Positions 42,385 through 51,523 are shown, numbered from the stretch's first letter. The stretch is DNA of 64,000 bases from Paenibacillus sp. HGH0039 (GCF_000411255.1 NZ_KE150412.1:673609-737608); one strand, 5' to 3'. Notes: a model not told the origin generated them from the sequence alone. Numbers and translations: made by a program.

Positions 42385-42406
42385 GGGGTTAGTTTTGTGT
42401 CATTGG
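42385..42406 (-). repeat. Right inverted repeat of the sigma/anti-sigma island
   Basis: Ends in TTTGTGTCATTGG, the exact reverse complement of the first 13 bases of the left repeat. The two outer ends bound 1,677 bp. No clear target-site duplication is visible outside them. Confidence 0.75.
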
Positions 42407-42467
42407 TCATTTGTCGCAAGAAAAAAATCGGCCCTCAATCAGGCCTCTGCGGCACTTGGGAAGCAAC

Positions 42468-42492
42468 AAAAAAACCGCGCATGCGCGCGGCT
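42468..42492 (-). terminator. Terminator downstream of ung
   Basis: Minus strand stem CCGCGC/GCGCGG with a four-base loop and seven T, about 80 bp past the ung stop. Confidence 0.75.
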
Positions 42493-42570
42493 TTCGAATG
42501 ATGATTTGTCGGGTAAATTTGCCTTATTTACAAATAAATCTAAAAGTCCCTCGTTTCAAACCGTTCCCGT

Positions 42571-43242
42571 TTATTCCGGCAGACACCAGTCAATCGGCTC
42601 GATTCCCTGCTCCCGAAGCCATGCGTTGGCTTTGGAATAAGGCTTGCTGCCGAAAAATCCCCGGTGGGCGGAAAGCGGGCTCGGATGAGGAGCTTTGATG
42701 ACGCCGTGCCGGTTCAAGTCGATCAGCTGCGTTTTGGATTGCGCATGACTGCCCCACAAAATAAAAATAACGGGTGTTTCTTTGCGGTTCAGCGTCTCGA
42801 TAACTTTATCCGTAAAAAGCTCCCACCCTTTCCCCTTGTGGGAATTCGCTTCACCGGCCCTTACGGTCAGCACCGTGTTCAGAAGGAGCACGCCCTGGTC
42901 GGCCCAGTGCTTCAAATACCCCGTTTTCGGGACCGGACAGCCGATGTCTTCCTTCATTTCCTTGAACATATTTTTAAGGGAAGGCGGGGCGGGTACGCCC
43001 GGTTTGACGGAAAAGCTCAAGCCGTGCGCCTGACCGGGGCCGTGATAAGGGTCCTGCCCCAAAATAACCGCCTTCACATCCTTGAACGCCGTATAGTGCA
43101 GGGCGTTAAAGATATCGTGCATCTCCGGATAGATCGTCCGCTCCGCGTATTCCTGCTTCAAAAACTCTCTCAGCTTCAGATAGTATGGTTTCTCGAATTC
43201 CTCCGACAGTAACTCTGCCCAGTCGTTCTTCAAAATCGTCAT
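42571..43242 (-). CDS. ung: Uracil-DNA glycosylase
   Basis: Removes uracil from DNA, family 1 UDG, 223 residues. The catalytic Asp64 is in GQDPYHG, followed by [20 protein letters not shown] and [17 protein letters not shown]. The C-terminal [13 protein letters not shown] carries the catalytic His and DNA-intercalation loop. Length and all motifs are standard. The gene starts 16 bp behind topB and is presumably co-transcribed with it. AAGGAG precedes the ATG. Confidence 0.96.
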   Translation of the reverse strand: MTILKNDWAELLSEEFEKPYYLKLREFLKQEYAERTIYPEMHDIFNALHYTAFKDVKAVILGQDPYHGPGQAHGLSFSVKPGVPAPPSLKNMFKEMKEDIGCPVPKTGYLKHWADQGVLLLNTVLTVRAGEANSHKGKGWELFTDKVIETLNRKETPVIFILWGSHAQSKTQLIDLNRHGVIKAPHPSPLSAHRGFFGSKPYSKANAWLREQGIEPIDWCLPE

Positions 43243-43258
43243 CGCTTATGTCTCCTTC

Positions 43259-45667
43259 CTATTCTTCCGTTTCCAGTCTTCCGGTAGACGGATCTGCAAG
43301 AACCAGCCGGGCCGAAACTTCCTCTCCGCCCTGCCGTGCCAGTTTGAGTTTGGCGGTTTTGCCTTTTTCCAGCAGCGCTTTCACCTGGGCATCCGTCAGG
43401 CTCCGTCCGAAGCTTTCCTTCCAGATGACGAAAGTGCAGCCGGTCTTGTAATGCGAACAGCCATATCCTTTCTTACCCATAAAAATGGTTCCGCCGCAGC
43501 CGGGCCGAGGACAAGCTCCGACTACGCGCGGCCCGTCCGCCGGTCTAGCTGCAGCCGGAGCTCCCTGGACGGCCGATGCGCCGCGGGTGCTCCGGCCGGA
43601 AGCCTGTCCCGCTGTGACGCCGGCCGCACCGCTCCGGGCCGAAGACGCCCGGCTTGCCGGCGCTCCGCTTTCGCGGGCCGCGCTGCCTGCGGCTGCGCGC
43701 GCCTTGGGCGCCGTTCCCGCGGCTGCGCCGTCCGTGCCGGAGGCTTTGGCGCTCCGGCGCGTCTTGCCGGCCGCGGCCCGTCCGCCCGCTTTCCCGGCGG
43801 GCTCGTCGCCCTCGAAGGCGGTTCTCGCCGCGCGGTTCTGGACGCGGACTTTGTCAACGATGAGCGTGGCGAATTTTTTGACATTTCGCATAAACGTCTC
43901 ATCGGACGCTTGTCCGCGTGAAATTTCATTGAGCCGGCGCTCCCACTGGCCCGTCATCTCCGGCGAAGTGAGCAGTTCCACGCCCGCCGCGCGGATCAGC
44001 TCTACGGCCGTCCGGCCTTTGGGCGTCAGCGTGATGCGCTTGCCCTGCATCGTGACGTAGCCGACATGCTTCAGGCGCTCGATGGTCGCCGCGCGGGTAG
44101 CCGGAGTTCCGAGACCGGAGTCTTTCATCGCGTCGCGCAGCTCTTCGTCCTCAATCTGCTTGCCGGCGCTTTCCATCGCCTTCAGGAGCGTGCCTTCCGT
44201 AAAAGCTTTCGGCGGCTGGGTCTCCTTCTCTTTGGCCGCCGCATCCCTGCAGTGAGCGCCGAGAGAAGCGTTCAGAGAAAACGGCTCGGACGTTTCTTCT
44301 TCCTCGGCCTCTTCCTCTTCTTTTCCCTTGTCGTCCTTCGTTTTTGCGCGTTTGCCGTCTTTCTTGGATTCGGGATACAGCACTTTCCATCCGAGCTGCA
44401 GCAGCTCCTTGACGGTCGTCTTGAACGTTTCTTTCTCCACTTCCGTCAGAACGGTGTGCACCTTATACTCGGCGGCCGGATAAAACTGCGACAAAAACCG
44501 GCGCACGATCAGATCGTACACCTTCTGCTCATCGGCCGACAGTCCGTTTGCCCGTTTGCCGGTCGGGAGGATCGCGTGGTGGTCTTCCACTTTGGCCGGG
44601 TTGCAAATCGCTTTATTGTTTTTGTGGACCAGATTCCGGTTGGCCTGGCGGACCCACTCGTCGTAGGCCGTTCCCTGGAGGGCCGAAAGCGTTTTGTGCA
44701 TGTCGGGGATATTCTGCTCCGTCACATAGTTCGAGTTCGTTCTCGGATACGAAATGACTTTATGCTTCTCGTAGAGCGCCTGGGCCACGTCCAGCGTTTT
44801 TTTCGCCGAAAAACCGAGCTTGGCATTGGATTCCCGCTGAAGGAGCGTCAAATCATACAGCTTGAACGGATATTCCTTCGTATCTTTGACTTCGTAAGAC
44901 GCGATGCGGGCCGGTTTTCCTTTTACTTTCGCCGCAATGCCCTCGGCCTTGGCCGGGTCCGTAATGCGCTCTCCCTGCCACAATCCACGGTAATCCGTCT
45001 GCTCCTGGGCGAAAAACGCCTCCACCTCGTAAAACTTCAAGGAGGAGAAATCTTCGATCAACTTTTGGCGGTCGTAAATGAGCGCCAGTACGGGAGTCTG
45101 AACCCGCCCGACGGATAAGAGCACGTTATGCTTGGTCGTAAAAGCCCGGGAGCCGTTCATGCCGATGATCCAGTCGGCTTCGCTCCGGGCCCGTGCGGCT
45201 CTGGTCAGGTTTTCGAAATCGGAGCCGTCCTTCAGTTGCTGAAAGCCGTTCCGGATCGTTTCCGCGGTCAAGTCGGAGATCCACAGACGCTTGACGGGCT
45301 GCTTCAATTTCAAGTGACGCTGAATGAGCGAGAAAATATGCTGGCCCTCCCGCCCCGCGTCGCATGCGTTGACGATTTTGTCGCACTGTTTGGCGACTTC
45401 CTTGATCACTTTGAGCTGATCTTTCGTCCGTGGATTCGGCAGCAGCTTGAATTCGTCGGGAATAATCGGCAGATGCTCGAAACGCCATTTCTTGTATTTT
45501 TCATCGTATTTATCGGGTTCCGCAAGCTCTATAAGGTGTCCAATGGCCCAGGTAATGATATAATCCGATCCTTCGATATACGTGCGTTTGTTCGCCGCTT
45601 TCGGTTCGATGACAGCGGCAATCGTCCGGCCCATATCCGGTTTTTCGGCAATCACAAGTGTTTTCAA
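43259..45667 (-). CDS. topB: DNA topoisomerase III
   Basis: Type IA topoisomerase, 802 residues. The Toprim domain starts MKTLVIAEKPDMGRTIAAVI and has NACDAGREGQHIF, so the second Asp of the usual DxDxE is Gly. The active-site Tyr is in ISYPRTNSNYV. The family helix LLKAMESAGKQIEDEELRDA is present. Between about 610 and 715 is a low-complexity Ala/Gly/Ser/Arg linker, then a four-Cys zinc-ribbon-like end (ACPRPGCGGTIFMGKKGYGC). It decatenates DNA and resolves recombination intermediates. The start is TTG with GGAAG upstream. First gene of a topB-ung pair. Confidence 0.93.
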   Translation of the reverse strand: MKTLVIAEKPDMGRTIAAVIEPKAANKRTYIEGSDYIITWAIGHLIELAEPDKYDEKYKKWRFEHLPIIPDEFKLLPNPRTKDQLKVIKEVAKQCDKIVNACDAGREGQHIFSLIQRHLKLKQPVKRLWISDLTAETIRNGFQQLKDGSDFENLTRAARARSEADWIIGMNGSRAFTTKHNVLLSVGRVQTPVLALIYDRQKLIEDFSSLKFYEVEAFFAQEQTDYRGLWQGERITDPAKAEGIAAKVKGKPARIASYEVKDTKEYPFKLYDLTLLQRESNAKLGFSAKKTLDVAQALYEKHKVISYPRTNSNYVTEQNIPDMHKTLSALQGTAYDEWVRQANRNLVHKNNKAICNPAKVEDHHAILPTGKRANGLSADEQKVYDLIVRRFLSQFYPAAEYKVHTVLTEVEKETFKTTVKELLQLGWKVLYPESKKDGKRAKTKDDKGKEEEEAEEEETSEPFSLNASLGAHCRDAAAKEKETQPPKAFTEGTLLKAMESAGKQIEDEELRDAMKDSGLGTPATRAATIERLKHVGYVTMQGKRITLTPKGRTAVELIRAAGVELLTSPEMTGQWERRLNEISRGQASDETFMRNVKKFATLIVDKVRVQNRAARTAFEGDEPAGKAGGRAAAGKTRRSAKASGTDGAAAGTAPKARAAAGSAARESGAPASRASSARSGAAGVTAGQASGRSTRGASAVQGAPAAARPADGPRVVGACPRPGCGGTIFMGKKGYGCSHYKTGCTFVIWKESFGRSLTDAQVKALLEKGKTAKLKLARQGGEEVSARLVLADPSTGRLETEE

Positions 45668-45964
45668 AGGCTATCTTCCTATCTATGTATCTCGCTGCGT
45701 TTCCCGCAGTGCAAGACATCCATCTTTTTGTCGTTCCGGCGCCAGGTTCTTGTTTCTCGTACACTTCAGTATATCGGCCCGGGAGTATCCCTGCAAGGAC
45801 GGAAGCCGGGATAGAAGGATGTTCGGCAAGAAAATCCCTCCGAAATCATGGTGTGCGGCAGGTCTTGTCCGTCCTGGAAAAAAAATTTTATAAGGCGCAT
45901 ATTCCCAGGGTCTGGAATCTGGGTTATGATCCTTCTGAAGAATGATTAGCGGCAGGGGGTTAAC

Positions 45965-46954
45965 ATGACCGAATTAACGACGAAAACGTTTCTTCTCGGA
46001 ATGGACGGCGGCGGCACGCATACCCGGGTTCTTGCGGCGGATCTGGCCGGTAACGTGCTGGCCTACGTGGAAAAAGGCGGCTCGTCCATCCACAAGGACG
46101 ACCGTGCGCGGGAAAATGTCCAAGGCGCTATTCTGGAAGCGGTTGCACTTTCCGGCAGGACATTGGACCAAGCGGCCTCGTTGACCGCAGGAATGGCCGG
46201 ATACGACTCCGAATCCGATCTTCCCTGGGTTCGCGGGCTAACCGACGTGGAAGGGTTAAGCTGCCCCCGGCAGCTTGTGAACGACGCTGTTGTCGCTCAC
46301 AGCGGCGCGTTGTTGTCCGAACCGGGGATTATGGTTATTTCCGGGACCGGATCGATCATTCTGGCCGTAACGGACGACAACAGGCACATCCGCAATTACG
46401 ATCTGCATCATTACTCGGCAAGCGCGGCGCGTTTTCTCGGCTATGACGCCACATACGAGGCACTTGCGGGCAATTTGGACGAGTCGGATGCGGATTTGAT
46501 CACCGGCATGTTGGATCACTGGGGCCTGGAAACGCTGGAAAGTTACTCCGAGCTCGCGTGCGCCGGCTTCATTCCCGACACCAAGGCGCGCAATAAAAAG
46601 TTCGGTGAACTGGCTCCCCTGATCACCGGAGAGGCTGTGAGGGGGAGCCGGCTGGCCCGGACGGTCTGCGACCGCGCGGTTCACCAGATTTCGGTCGGCA
46701 TCAAGCTTCTGGGTTCCCGTTTTAACGGAGAGACGGTTTCCGTGGCGGCTGCCGGAAGCGTCGTGAATAGCCCCTATTTCAAGCAAAAACTTGCGGAAAA
46801 ATTAAACGTCGGCAACCGCAAAACCTACCGCTGGCAGCCGCCCGCCTTCTCCCCCGCAGCCGGAGCTCTGCTGATGGGTTACCGGAGCCTCGATATTCCA
46901 ATGACGGAGGAGCTGCTGGATAATCTGCGGCGGCATCCCGCCTGCGGATGCTGA
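45965..46954 (+). CDS. BadF/NAGK-type ATPase (N-acetylglucosamine-kinase-like)
   Basis: A sugar-kinase-fold ATPase of the BadF/BadG/BcrA family, 329 residues. The phosphate-1 motif is LLGMDGGGTHTRVLAADL, the second GIMVISGTGSIILAV, and the adenosine part VSVAAAGSVVNSPYF. In Bacillus and Paenibacillus such proteins are usually N-acetylglucosamine or glucosamine kinases in cell-wall sugar recycling; the substrate here is inferred. GGGGGT precedes the ATG. Monocistronic with a UUCG-type terminator. The roughly 295 bp upstream contain only a possible -10 (TATGAT near 45925) and a CCCAG/CTGGG repeat. Confidence 0.85.
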   Translation: MTELTTKTFLLGMDGGGTHTRVLAADLAGNVLAYVEKGGSSIHKDDRARENVQGAILEAVALSGRTLDQAASLTAGMAGYDSESDLPWVRGLTDVEGLSCPRQLVNDAVVAHSGALLSEPGIMVISGTGSIILAVTDDNRHIRNYDLHHYSASAARFLGYDATYEALAGNLDESDADLITGMLDHWGLETLESYSELACAGFIPDTKARNKKFGELAPLITGEAVRGSRLARTVCDRAVHQISVGIKLLGSRFNGETVSVAAAGSVVNSPYFKQKLAEKLNVGNRKTYRWQPPAFSPAAGALLMGYRSLDIPMTEELLDNLRRHPACGC

Positions 46955-47028
46955 TTCTGACTCTGATGCTGAATACCCCGGTCATCTCCGCCGGACGGTA
47001 TACAGCGGCGATATAAAGCGAATGAACG

Positions 47029-47063
47029 AAAAACTCCGGACCTTCGGCGGTCCGGAGTTTTTT
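47029..47063 (+). terminator. Terminator with TTCG-containing loop
   Basis: Stem AAACTCCGGACC/GGTCCGGAGTTT with a TTCGGC loop and a T run. Confidence 0.85.
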
Positions 47064-47121
47064 AATTAGGGCCGTACAAAGAACGGTCAGGCTTCCGGCT
47101 TAACCCGAAGCCAACCTTCAT

Positions 47122-47658
47122 TCATCTGCTCAGGCTTTGCAGCAGCTTCTTTACTTCCGCAGAGCTGGTCAGCTCACCCGGACGAACCGCCGCTATTTTG
47201 CCGTCGGGATCAATCAGGAAGGTGGCCGGAAGACCGACGACCCGGTATTTTCGGGCGGCCTCGCCGCTCGGATCGAGCAGGACGGGAAATGCAAGGTTTC
47301 CCTGCATGGCGAATTCGTTCGCCGTTCCTCTCGATTCGCCTACGTTGACGGCAACAATTTCCACGTCCGGAATTCCTTCCAGGTATGCTTCGTTCATACG
47401 GGGCATCTCATGCGTACAGGGGCCGCACCAGGAGGCCCAGAAATTAAGCATCACGCCCTTGCCCCGGTAGTCGGAAAGCGCGACGGAACGGCCGTCCAGT
47501 CCGGTAACGGTAAAATCCGGCGCCATCGCACCGGCCCGGACGGCAACGGCAGTCTCCTCTGAATCCGCATGGTACAGGGTGTACGCCAGAGCCGCCGCGA
47601 TCAGCCCTGCGATAAGCAGGACGGCTCCTCGCCGCAGCTTATGTGTCAAATCTCCCAC
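47122..47658 (-). CDS. TlpA/ResA-family thiol-disulfide oxidoreductase
   Basis: Membrane-anchored thioredoxin-like protein of 178 residues. An N-terminal anchor (about 8-27) precedes AMAPDFTVTGLDGRSVALSD, the redox motif WASWCGPC, and VGLPATFLIDPDGKI with the cis-Pro. It keeps cysteines of exported proteins reduced. Last in the nos-type operon, six bases behind nosF, where it could reduce NosL or copper-site cysteines. The start is taken as GTG at 47658; a TTG three codons later (47649) has better spacing from GGGAGG. Confidence 0.87.
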   Translation of the reverse strand: MGDLTHKLRRGAVLLIAGLIAAALAYTLYHADSEETAVAVRAGAMAPDFTVTGLDGRSVALSDYRGKGVMLNFWASWCGPCTHEMPRMNEAYLEGIPDVEIVAVNVGESRGTANEFAMQGNLAFPVLLDPSGEAARKYRVVGLPATFLIDPDGKIAAVRPGELTSSAEVKKLLQSLSR

Positions 47659-47664
47659 CTCCCG

Positions 47665-48405
47665 CTAAATCCCGCCGTCCCCGCCGGTACGATAGCCGAA
47701 CAGCTTGGAGAAGGCCGCCTGCAGCCCTTGAGGACCGTACGCTTCCCGGAAAGACTCGGCCGTTCCCTCTTCGGCTATGCGCCCTTCTTTCAGGAACACG
47801 ACATGATCGGCGGCCGACTCCGCCACGCCAAGCTGGTGCGTGGAGAACAGAACGGCATGACCTTCCCGCTTCGCGTAGCGGACAAGCTCAACGAACGAAT
47901 CCATCCAGTAAGGATCGAGTCCGTTGGTCGGTTCGTCCATGATGAGCAGCGCCGGCTTGGCCAGCAGCGCCTGGGCGAACAGCAGCCGCTGCCGCATGCC
48001 TTTGGAGAAGGAGCTGACCGGCTTGCGCCTCACATCGGCCAGTCCGACCAGCTCCAGGGCTTCCAGCACTCTCGCTTTGGAAACCTTTCGCAGCGAAGCC
48101 CAGAATTGAAGTGTTTCCTCCGCCGACAACCCTTGGCCGAACAAATAATCGTCCGGCATGTATCCGATCTGCTGCGCGTACGCCGTGCGATTTTCTTTCC
48201 ACTTGCGGCCGTTCACCTCGATAACCCCCGAAGTGGGCTGCGTAATACCGGCGATCATGCGCAGAATGGTGCTTTTTCCCGCTCCGTTCCCGCCGCAGAG
48301 GGCCAGCACCTGTCCCCTGCTTATCCGGAGGTTGACCGAGTGGATAATCGGCTGCTTGCCGATTTTTTTGTGCAAGTCCGACACTTGCAGGACATTCTCA
48401 GCCAC
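47665..48405 (-). CDS. nosF: NosF-type ABC ATPase
   Basis: ATP-binding protein of 246 residues. Walker A is CGGNGAGKST, the signature is FSKGMRQRLLFAQAL and Walker B is LLIMDEPTNGLDP. It overlaps the end of nosY by eight bases. With NosY and NosD it forms the NosDFY complex that supports maturation of the copper-sulfur centre of nitrous oxide reductase. Assignment as NosF rather than a generic ATPase rests on the neighbours. Confidence 0.88.
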   Translation of the reverse strand: MAENVLQVSDLHKKIGKQPIIHSVNLRISRGQVLALCGGNGAGKSTILRMIAGITQPTSGVIEVNGRKWKENRTAYAQQIGYMPDDYLFGQGLSAEETLQFWASLRKVSKARVLEALELVGLADVRRKPVSSFSKGMRQRLLFAQALLAKPALLIMDEPTNGLDPYWMDSFVELVRYAKREGHAVLFSTHQLGVAESAADHVVFLKEGRIAEEGTAESFREAYGPQGLQAAFSKLFGYRTGGDGGI

Positions 48406-49216
48406 GGGAGCGCCCCCTTTCCCAGATCCAGTTGGCCAAGCCCGCGCATACGGCGATCCAGACCAGGCACAAGCCGATAAATACCAGGGTTCCTTCCGGA
48501 CGGCCGATCCAGCGGACCCACTCGTAATATTCGGGCCCCAGCGCCGCGCCGCCGCCGAGCTTCACGACGACAAACAGCCGGACAAGCTCTGCCGGGTTCA
48601 AGAACGTGAGCACCACAAGCGCGCTTTTGATCCAGACGTAAGGAAGCTGGCCGAGAACGGCAATCAGCAGTGTCGGCCAGCCGATCACCGCGAAAAACCA
48701 CACCGCCACACCTGCGGTCAGCGCCTGCCAGCGGTTCCTGGCAAACGTGCCGAGCACGAGCGCGATCGCAAGAAACAGCAGAACGAGCCCCGTGGAAAAG
48801 GCGAAAAACAACCCGAGCGTAGCCGGCTGCAGCCCTCTTCCGGTCAACGCCCCGACTACGCCCGTCAGGCCGTACCCGAAAGCGACGATGGTCAGCATGA
48901 CCACGGTCAAACCCGTATATTTCCCGGCAATAAACGCAAAGGTAGCGAGCGGATACGTGGAAAGAAGCTGCCAGCTTCCTTCCTCCTTCTCCGCCGTTAA
49001 CGAAAACGAGCCCAGAAGAAGCGTCATAAGCGGAAGTAAATATAAGATCAGATTGAGCATGGAAGAGGTAGAGCTTGAATAGCCCTGTACGAAGCTTTGA
49101 GCGTTAATAAGAAGCAAGGACAGGCTGAATAAAGAAAAGAGGGCCATAAACGAATAGGCCCACGGGTTTCTAAACCCGACTTTCACTTCGCGCAGCGCAA
49201 TCGTCAGCACGTTCAT
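48398..49216 (-). CDS. nosY: NosY-type ABC permease
   Basis: Six-helix ABC-2 type membrane protein of 272 residues. It starts MNVLTIALREVKVGFRNPWAYSF, with the family stretch GSFSLTAEKEEGSWQLLSTYP. It overlaps nosL by four bases (ATGA type). It pairs with NosF and contacts NosD in the extracytoplasmic space. Confidence 0.88.
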   Translation of the reverse strand: MNVLTIALREVKVGFRNPWAYSFMALFSLFSLSLLLINAQSFVQGYSSSTSSMLNLILYLLPLMTLLLGSFSLTAEKEEGSWQLLSTYPLATFAFIAGKYTGLTVVMLTIVAFGYGLTGVVGALTGRGLQPATLGLFFAFSTGLVLLFLAIALVLGTFARNRWQALTAGVAVWFFAVIGWPTLLIAVLGQLPYVWIKSALVVLTFLNPAELVRLFVVVKLGGGAALGPEYYEWVRWIGRPEGTLVFIGLCLVWIAVCAGLANWIWERGRSRG

Positions 49217-49782
49217 TTGCCGTGCGTTCCCTGGTCGCCGGCTTTGCCGCCGTGAGCGTCCTTATCCCCGCCGGCTTCCGGCGTAACGCTGTGGTCATGG
49301 CTTCCGCCCATGTTCATCATGCTTTTATTCTGTTCCCACGTGTGCTTGCCTAGATCGGCAGCCGTCATCACTTTGCCTTTTTTCTGGCTGTCCGCGAACT
49401 TCTGGGCTTCCGCTTTGTCCTTAAACGAATAGATGCCGTAAGCCATCGGGGATTTGAAGGAAGGATCGTACACGTAAGTCGCATCCTCATACTTGATCCA
49501 CTCTTTGTTGTTGTAATCCCGGACAAACTGGACTTGGATGGGGTTCGCCGCATTTTTCCCTTTCCATTCGTTCATGCAGCCGAGATCGTCGAATTTGTAG
49601 GTTTTCCCGTCTTTCGTTTTGAGCTGGACGGCAAACGCGTCGTCTTTGATCTGCATGTTGCAGATCGCGCATTTATCCGTTTCTTCGTTGATGGGCTCCG
49701 CCTGATCATTCGCTTTCCCGCATGCGGACAAAACCGTCAAAATCAGCAGAACACTCAGCAAAAACAAACCTTTTCTTTTCAT
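49213..49782 (-). CDS. nosL: NosL-type copper lipoprotein
   Basis: Extracytoplasmic lipoprotein of 189 residues; the signal peptide ends at lipobox LSAC. NosL copper motif CAICNMQI (Cys-x-x-Cys-x-Met) is followed by YKFDDLGCMNEWK, the usual second Cys-Met region. The last 35 residues are Met/His/Gly-rich (SMMNMGGSHDHS and further single His), an extra potential copper-binding tail. It probably delivers Cu(I) to NosZ or a related copper enzyme. It overlaps nosD by four bases. Confidence 0.92.
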   Translation of the reverse strand: MKRKGLFLLSVLLILTVLSACGKANDQAEPINEETDKCAICNMQIKDDAFAVQLKTKDGKTYKFDDLGCMNEWKGKNAANPIQVQFVRDYNNKEWIKYEDATYVYDPSFKSPMAYGIYSFKDKAEAQKFADSQKKGKVMTAADLGKHTWEQNKSMMNMGGSHDHSVTPEAGGDKDAHGGKAGDQGTHGK

Positions 49783-51143
49783 ATCCGTCTAACCCCCACA
49801 TAATAAATTGTACTGATCGACGCCAGCAGCAGCAGAAGCCCGAACACTAGAGTCGTATTCCCCGCCGCTCCGCTTAACGGCTTTTGTTCCGGCCCCGTTC
49901 CGGGCTTCATCATAGGCGCTACGTCCTTGGTCCAGCCTTCACGGTCCGAGGTGTACATACTTTCGAGAAACTGCATCCCCGGCGACTGAAAAAACAGCTG
50001 GTAAGCGGGAACCTCCCCCGTCAATCTTTGAAAAAAAGGATTCAGCGTATACGACAACTCGCTGCTCCCGTCCCCGTCGCTGTCCAGACCGCGGAACGCC
50101 TCCCAGAAGTTGCCGCTGAATGCGTTGCTCTCGCTCTCATTCGCTTCCGCCTCGATTACGTTGCCGATAAAGCGGTTGCCGGTGAAGCGGTTATTTTCCG
50201 ATTCCAGAAACTGGACGCCCACGAAATTTTGCAGCACGTCGTTGTTAGCGAAATCGTTGGAGCCCGATTGCTCGACATAAAGGCCGACCCGGTTGCCCTC
50301 CACTTTGTTGCCGGTTACTTTCGAATTATGTACGTCGAAGAACAGCAGTCCCTGCGAGTTCACGCTCTCGCTTTGTTTCGTAAAAGAATTGCCGGATACC
50401 TCGGCTTCCTTGACGCCCATGATCATGGCGCCCGTGACGTTGTACATACCGATGTTGTTGCGCACGACCGTCCCCTTTGTGTACATGCAGTGAATCCCGT
50501 ACCGGGAATGTTCGACGGAATTGGCTTCCACCTTGTTCCGATGGCTGCTTTCCAGATAAATGCCGTCGTTCATGGAGCTTACTTGATTGCCCGAGATCAC
50601 GTTATCGTGCGCGTTGAAAAGATCGATGCCATTGCGTCTTTCGGACAGCTTGGCCGCTCCGCTTCCGGTCCGGACGACGGAATTATTCTCGATCCGGTTA
50701 TGCCCCGTATCCCGCAGCAGAATGCCGAAAGCATCCGTGCGGATATCCAGGGAATGAAGCCAAGCTCCGCTTCCCTGGACCAGCACCGCGGGCATGTCGG
50801 AAGACGCCCCCTCCCCGTCCTGCTCGATTTGCAGGCCTTTCAGGGAAACATCGTCCGCCCGGACGGTGATAGCGGGTTTTCCGCTGCCGTCTTTGTTCTT
50901 GACGACGGCGCCGCTCTGCCCCTCGATCACGATGGGGCGGGCAATAACGGCCGGGCCCTCGTAGGAGCCTGCCGGGAGCCGGAGCAGGCCGCCGGACGGC
51001 GTACGGTCGATGAGCTGCTGCAGCGCGGCGGGCCGGGCCGCACCCGCGTCCGGCGCCGCTTCCGCCCGCTGGTGAGGCAGCCATATCCCGGCGGCCGCCG
51101 CGGCACAGACGCACAGCCACAGGGGAATCAGACGGAGCTTCAT
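49779..51143 (-). CDS. nosD: NosD-type beta-helix protein
   Basis: Exported right-handed beta-helix protein of 454 residues. A signal peptide is followed by about ten PbH1 repeats (NRIENNSVVRTGS, NVISGNQVSSMND, NKVEANSVEHSRY, NRFTGNRFIGNVI). A C-terminal membrane helix (about 428-450) anchors it, as in many firmicute NosD proteins. It acts with NosFY in copper-centre assembly. It overlaps the upstream lipoprotein gene by four bases. Confidence 0.9.
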   Translation of the reverse strand: MKLRLIPLWLCVCAAAAAGIWLPHQRAEAAPDAGAARPAALQQLIDRTPSGGLLRLPAGSYEGPAVIARPIVIEGQSGAVVKNKDGSGKPAITVRADDVSLKGLQIEQDGEGASSDMPAVLVQGSGAWLHSLDIRTDAFGILLRDTGHNRIENNSVVRTGSGAAKLSERRNGIDLFNAHDNVISGNQVSSMNDGIYLESSHRNKVEANSVEHSRYGIHCMYTKGTVVRNNIGMYNVTGAMIMGVKEAEVSGNSFTKQSESVNSQGLLFFDVHNSKVTGNKVEGNRVGLYVEQSGSNDFANNDVLQNFVGVQFLESENNRFTGNRFIGNVIEAEANESESNAFSGNFWEAFRGLDSDGDGSSELSYTLNPFFQRLTGEVPAYQLFFQSPGMQFLESMYTSDREGWTKDVAPMMKPGTGPEQKPLSGAAGNTTLVFGLLLLLASISTIYYVGVRRI

Positions 51144-51523
51144 GAAACGTCAAGCACCTTTTTCTTGGTGATGTGCAGCACTCCCTGGTAGAGATGCACG
51201 TAAATGGCATATTTGCCGGGCTGATCGAACGTTTTCTCTATCGAGTAATTTCCGTCCCCGCTTGTTTTCGCATCCAGCAGTTCCGGAAGCCCGCTGTTGT
51301 CCGCCAAGCGGACGTCGAGCTGGACTCTCGCCCCCTCTTGTGTGGTTAATCCCGTAATCTGCGCCGTAACCACCGCTTTCTCGCCAGTTTTGACCGGCGA
51401 AGGCTCGGTGACGAGATCGACTTTGACTTTGGCCGGGTCCTGTCCCTTAAGTTCGGGCGAGCAAGCCGTGACGGCAAACACCAGAAGAACGGCCAGCAGG
51501 AATCGGCTGATCGGTTTTAGCAA
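51140..51523 (-). CDS. YtkA/FixH-like lipoprotein
   Basis: A 127-residue lipoprotein with lipobox VTAC. The mature part is one immunoglobulin-like beta domain with the YtkA-like pattern PSPVKTGEKAVVTAQITGLT and YSIEKTFDQPGKYAIYVHLY. YtkA-like domains occur near copper and cytochrome maturation genes. First gene of the nos-type operon. I see no FNR palindrome upstream, only a single TGTGA half-site near 51610. Confidence 0.82.
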   Translation of the reverse strand: MLKPISRFLLAVLLVFAVTACSPELKGQDPAKVKVDLVTEPSPVKTGEKAVVTAQITGLTTQEGARVQLDVRLADNSGLPELLDAKTSGDGNYSIEKTFDQPGKYAIYVHLYQGVLHITKKKVLDVS

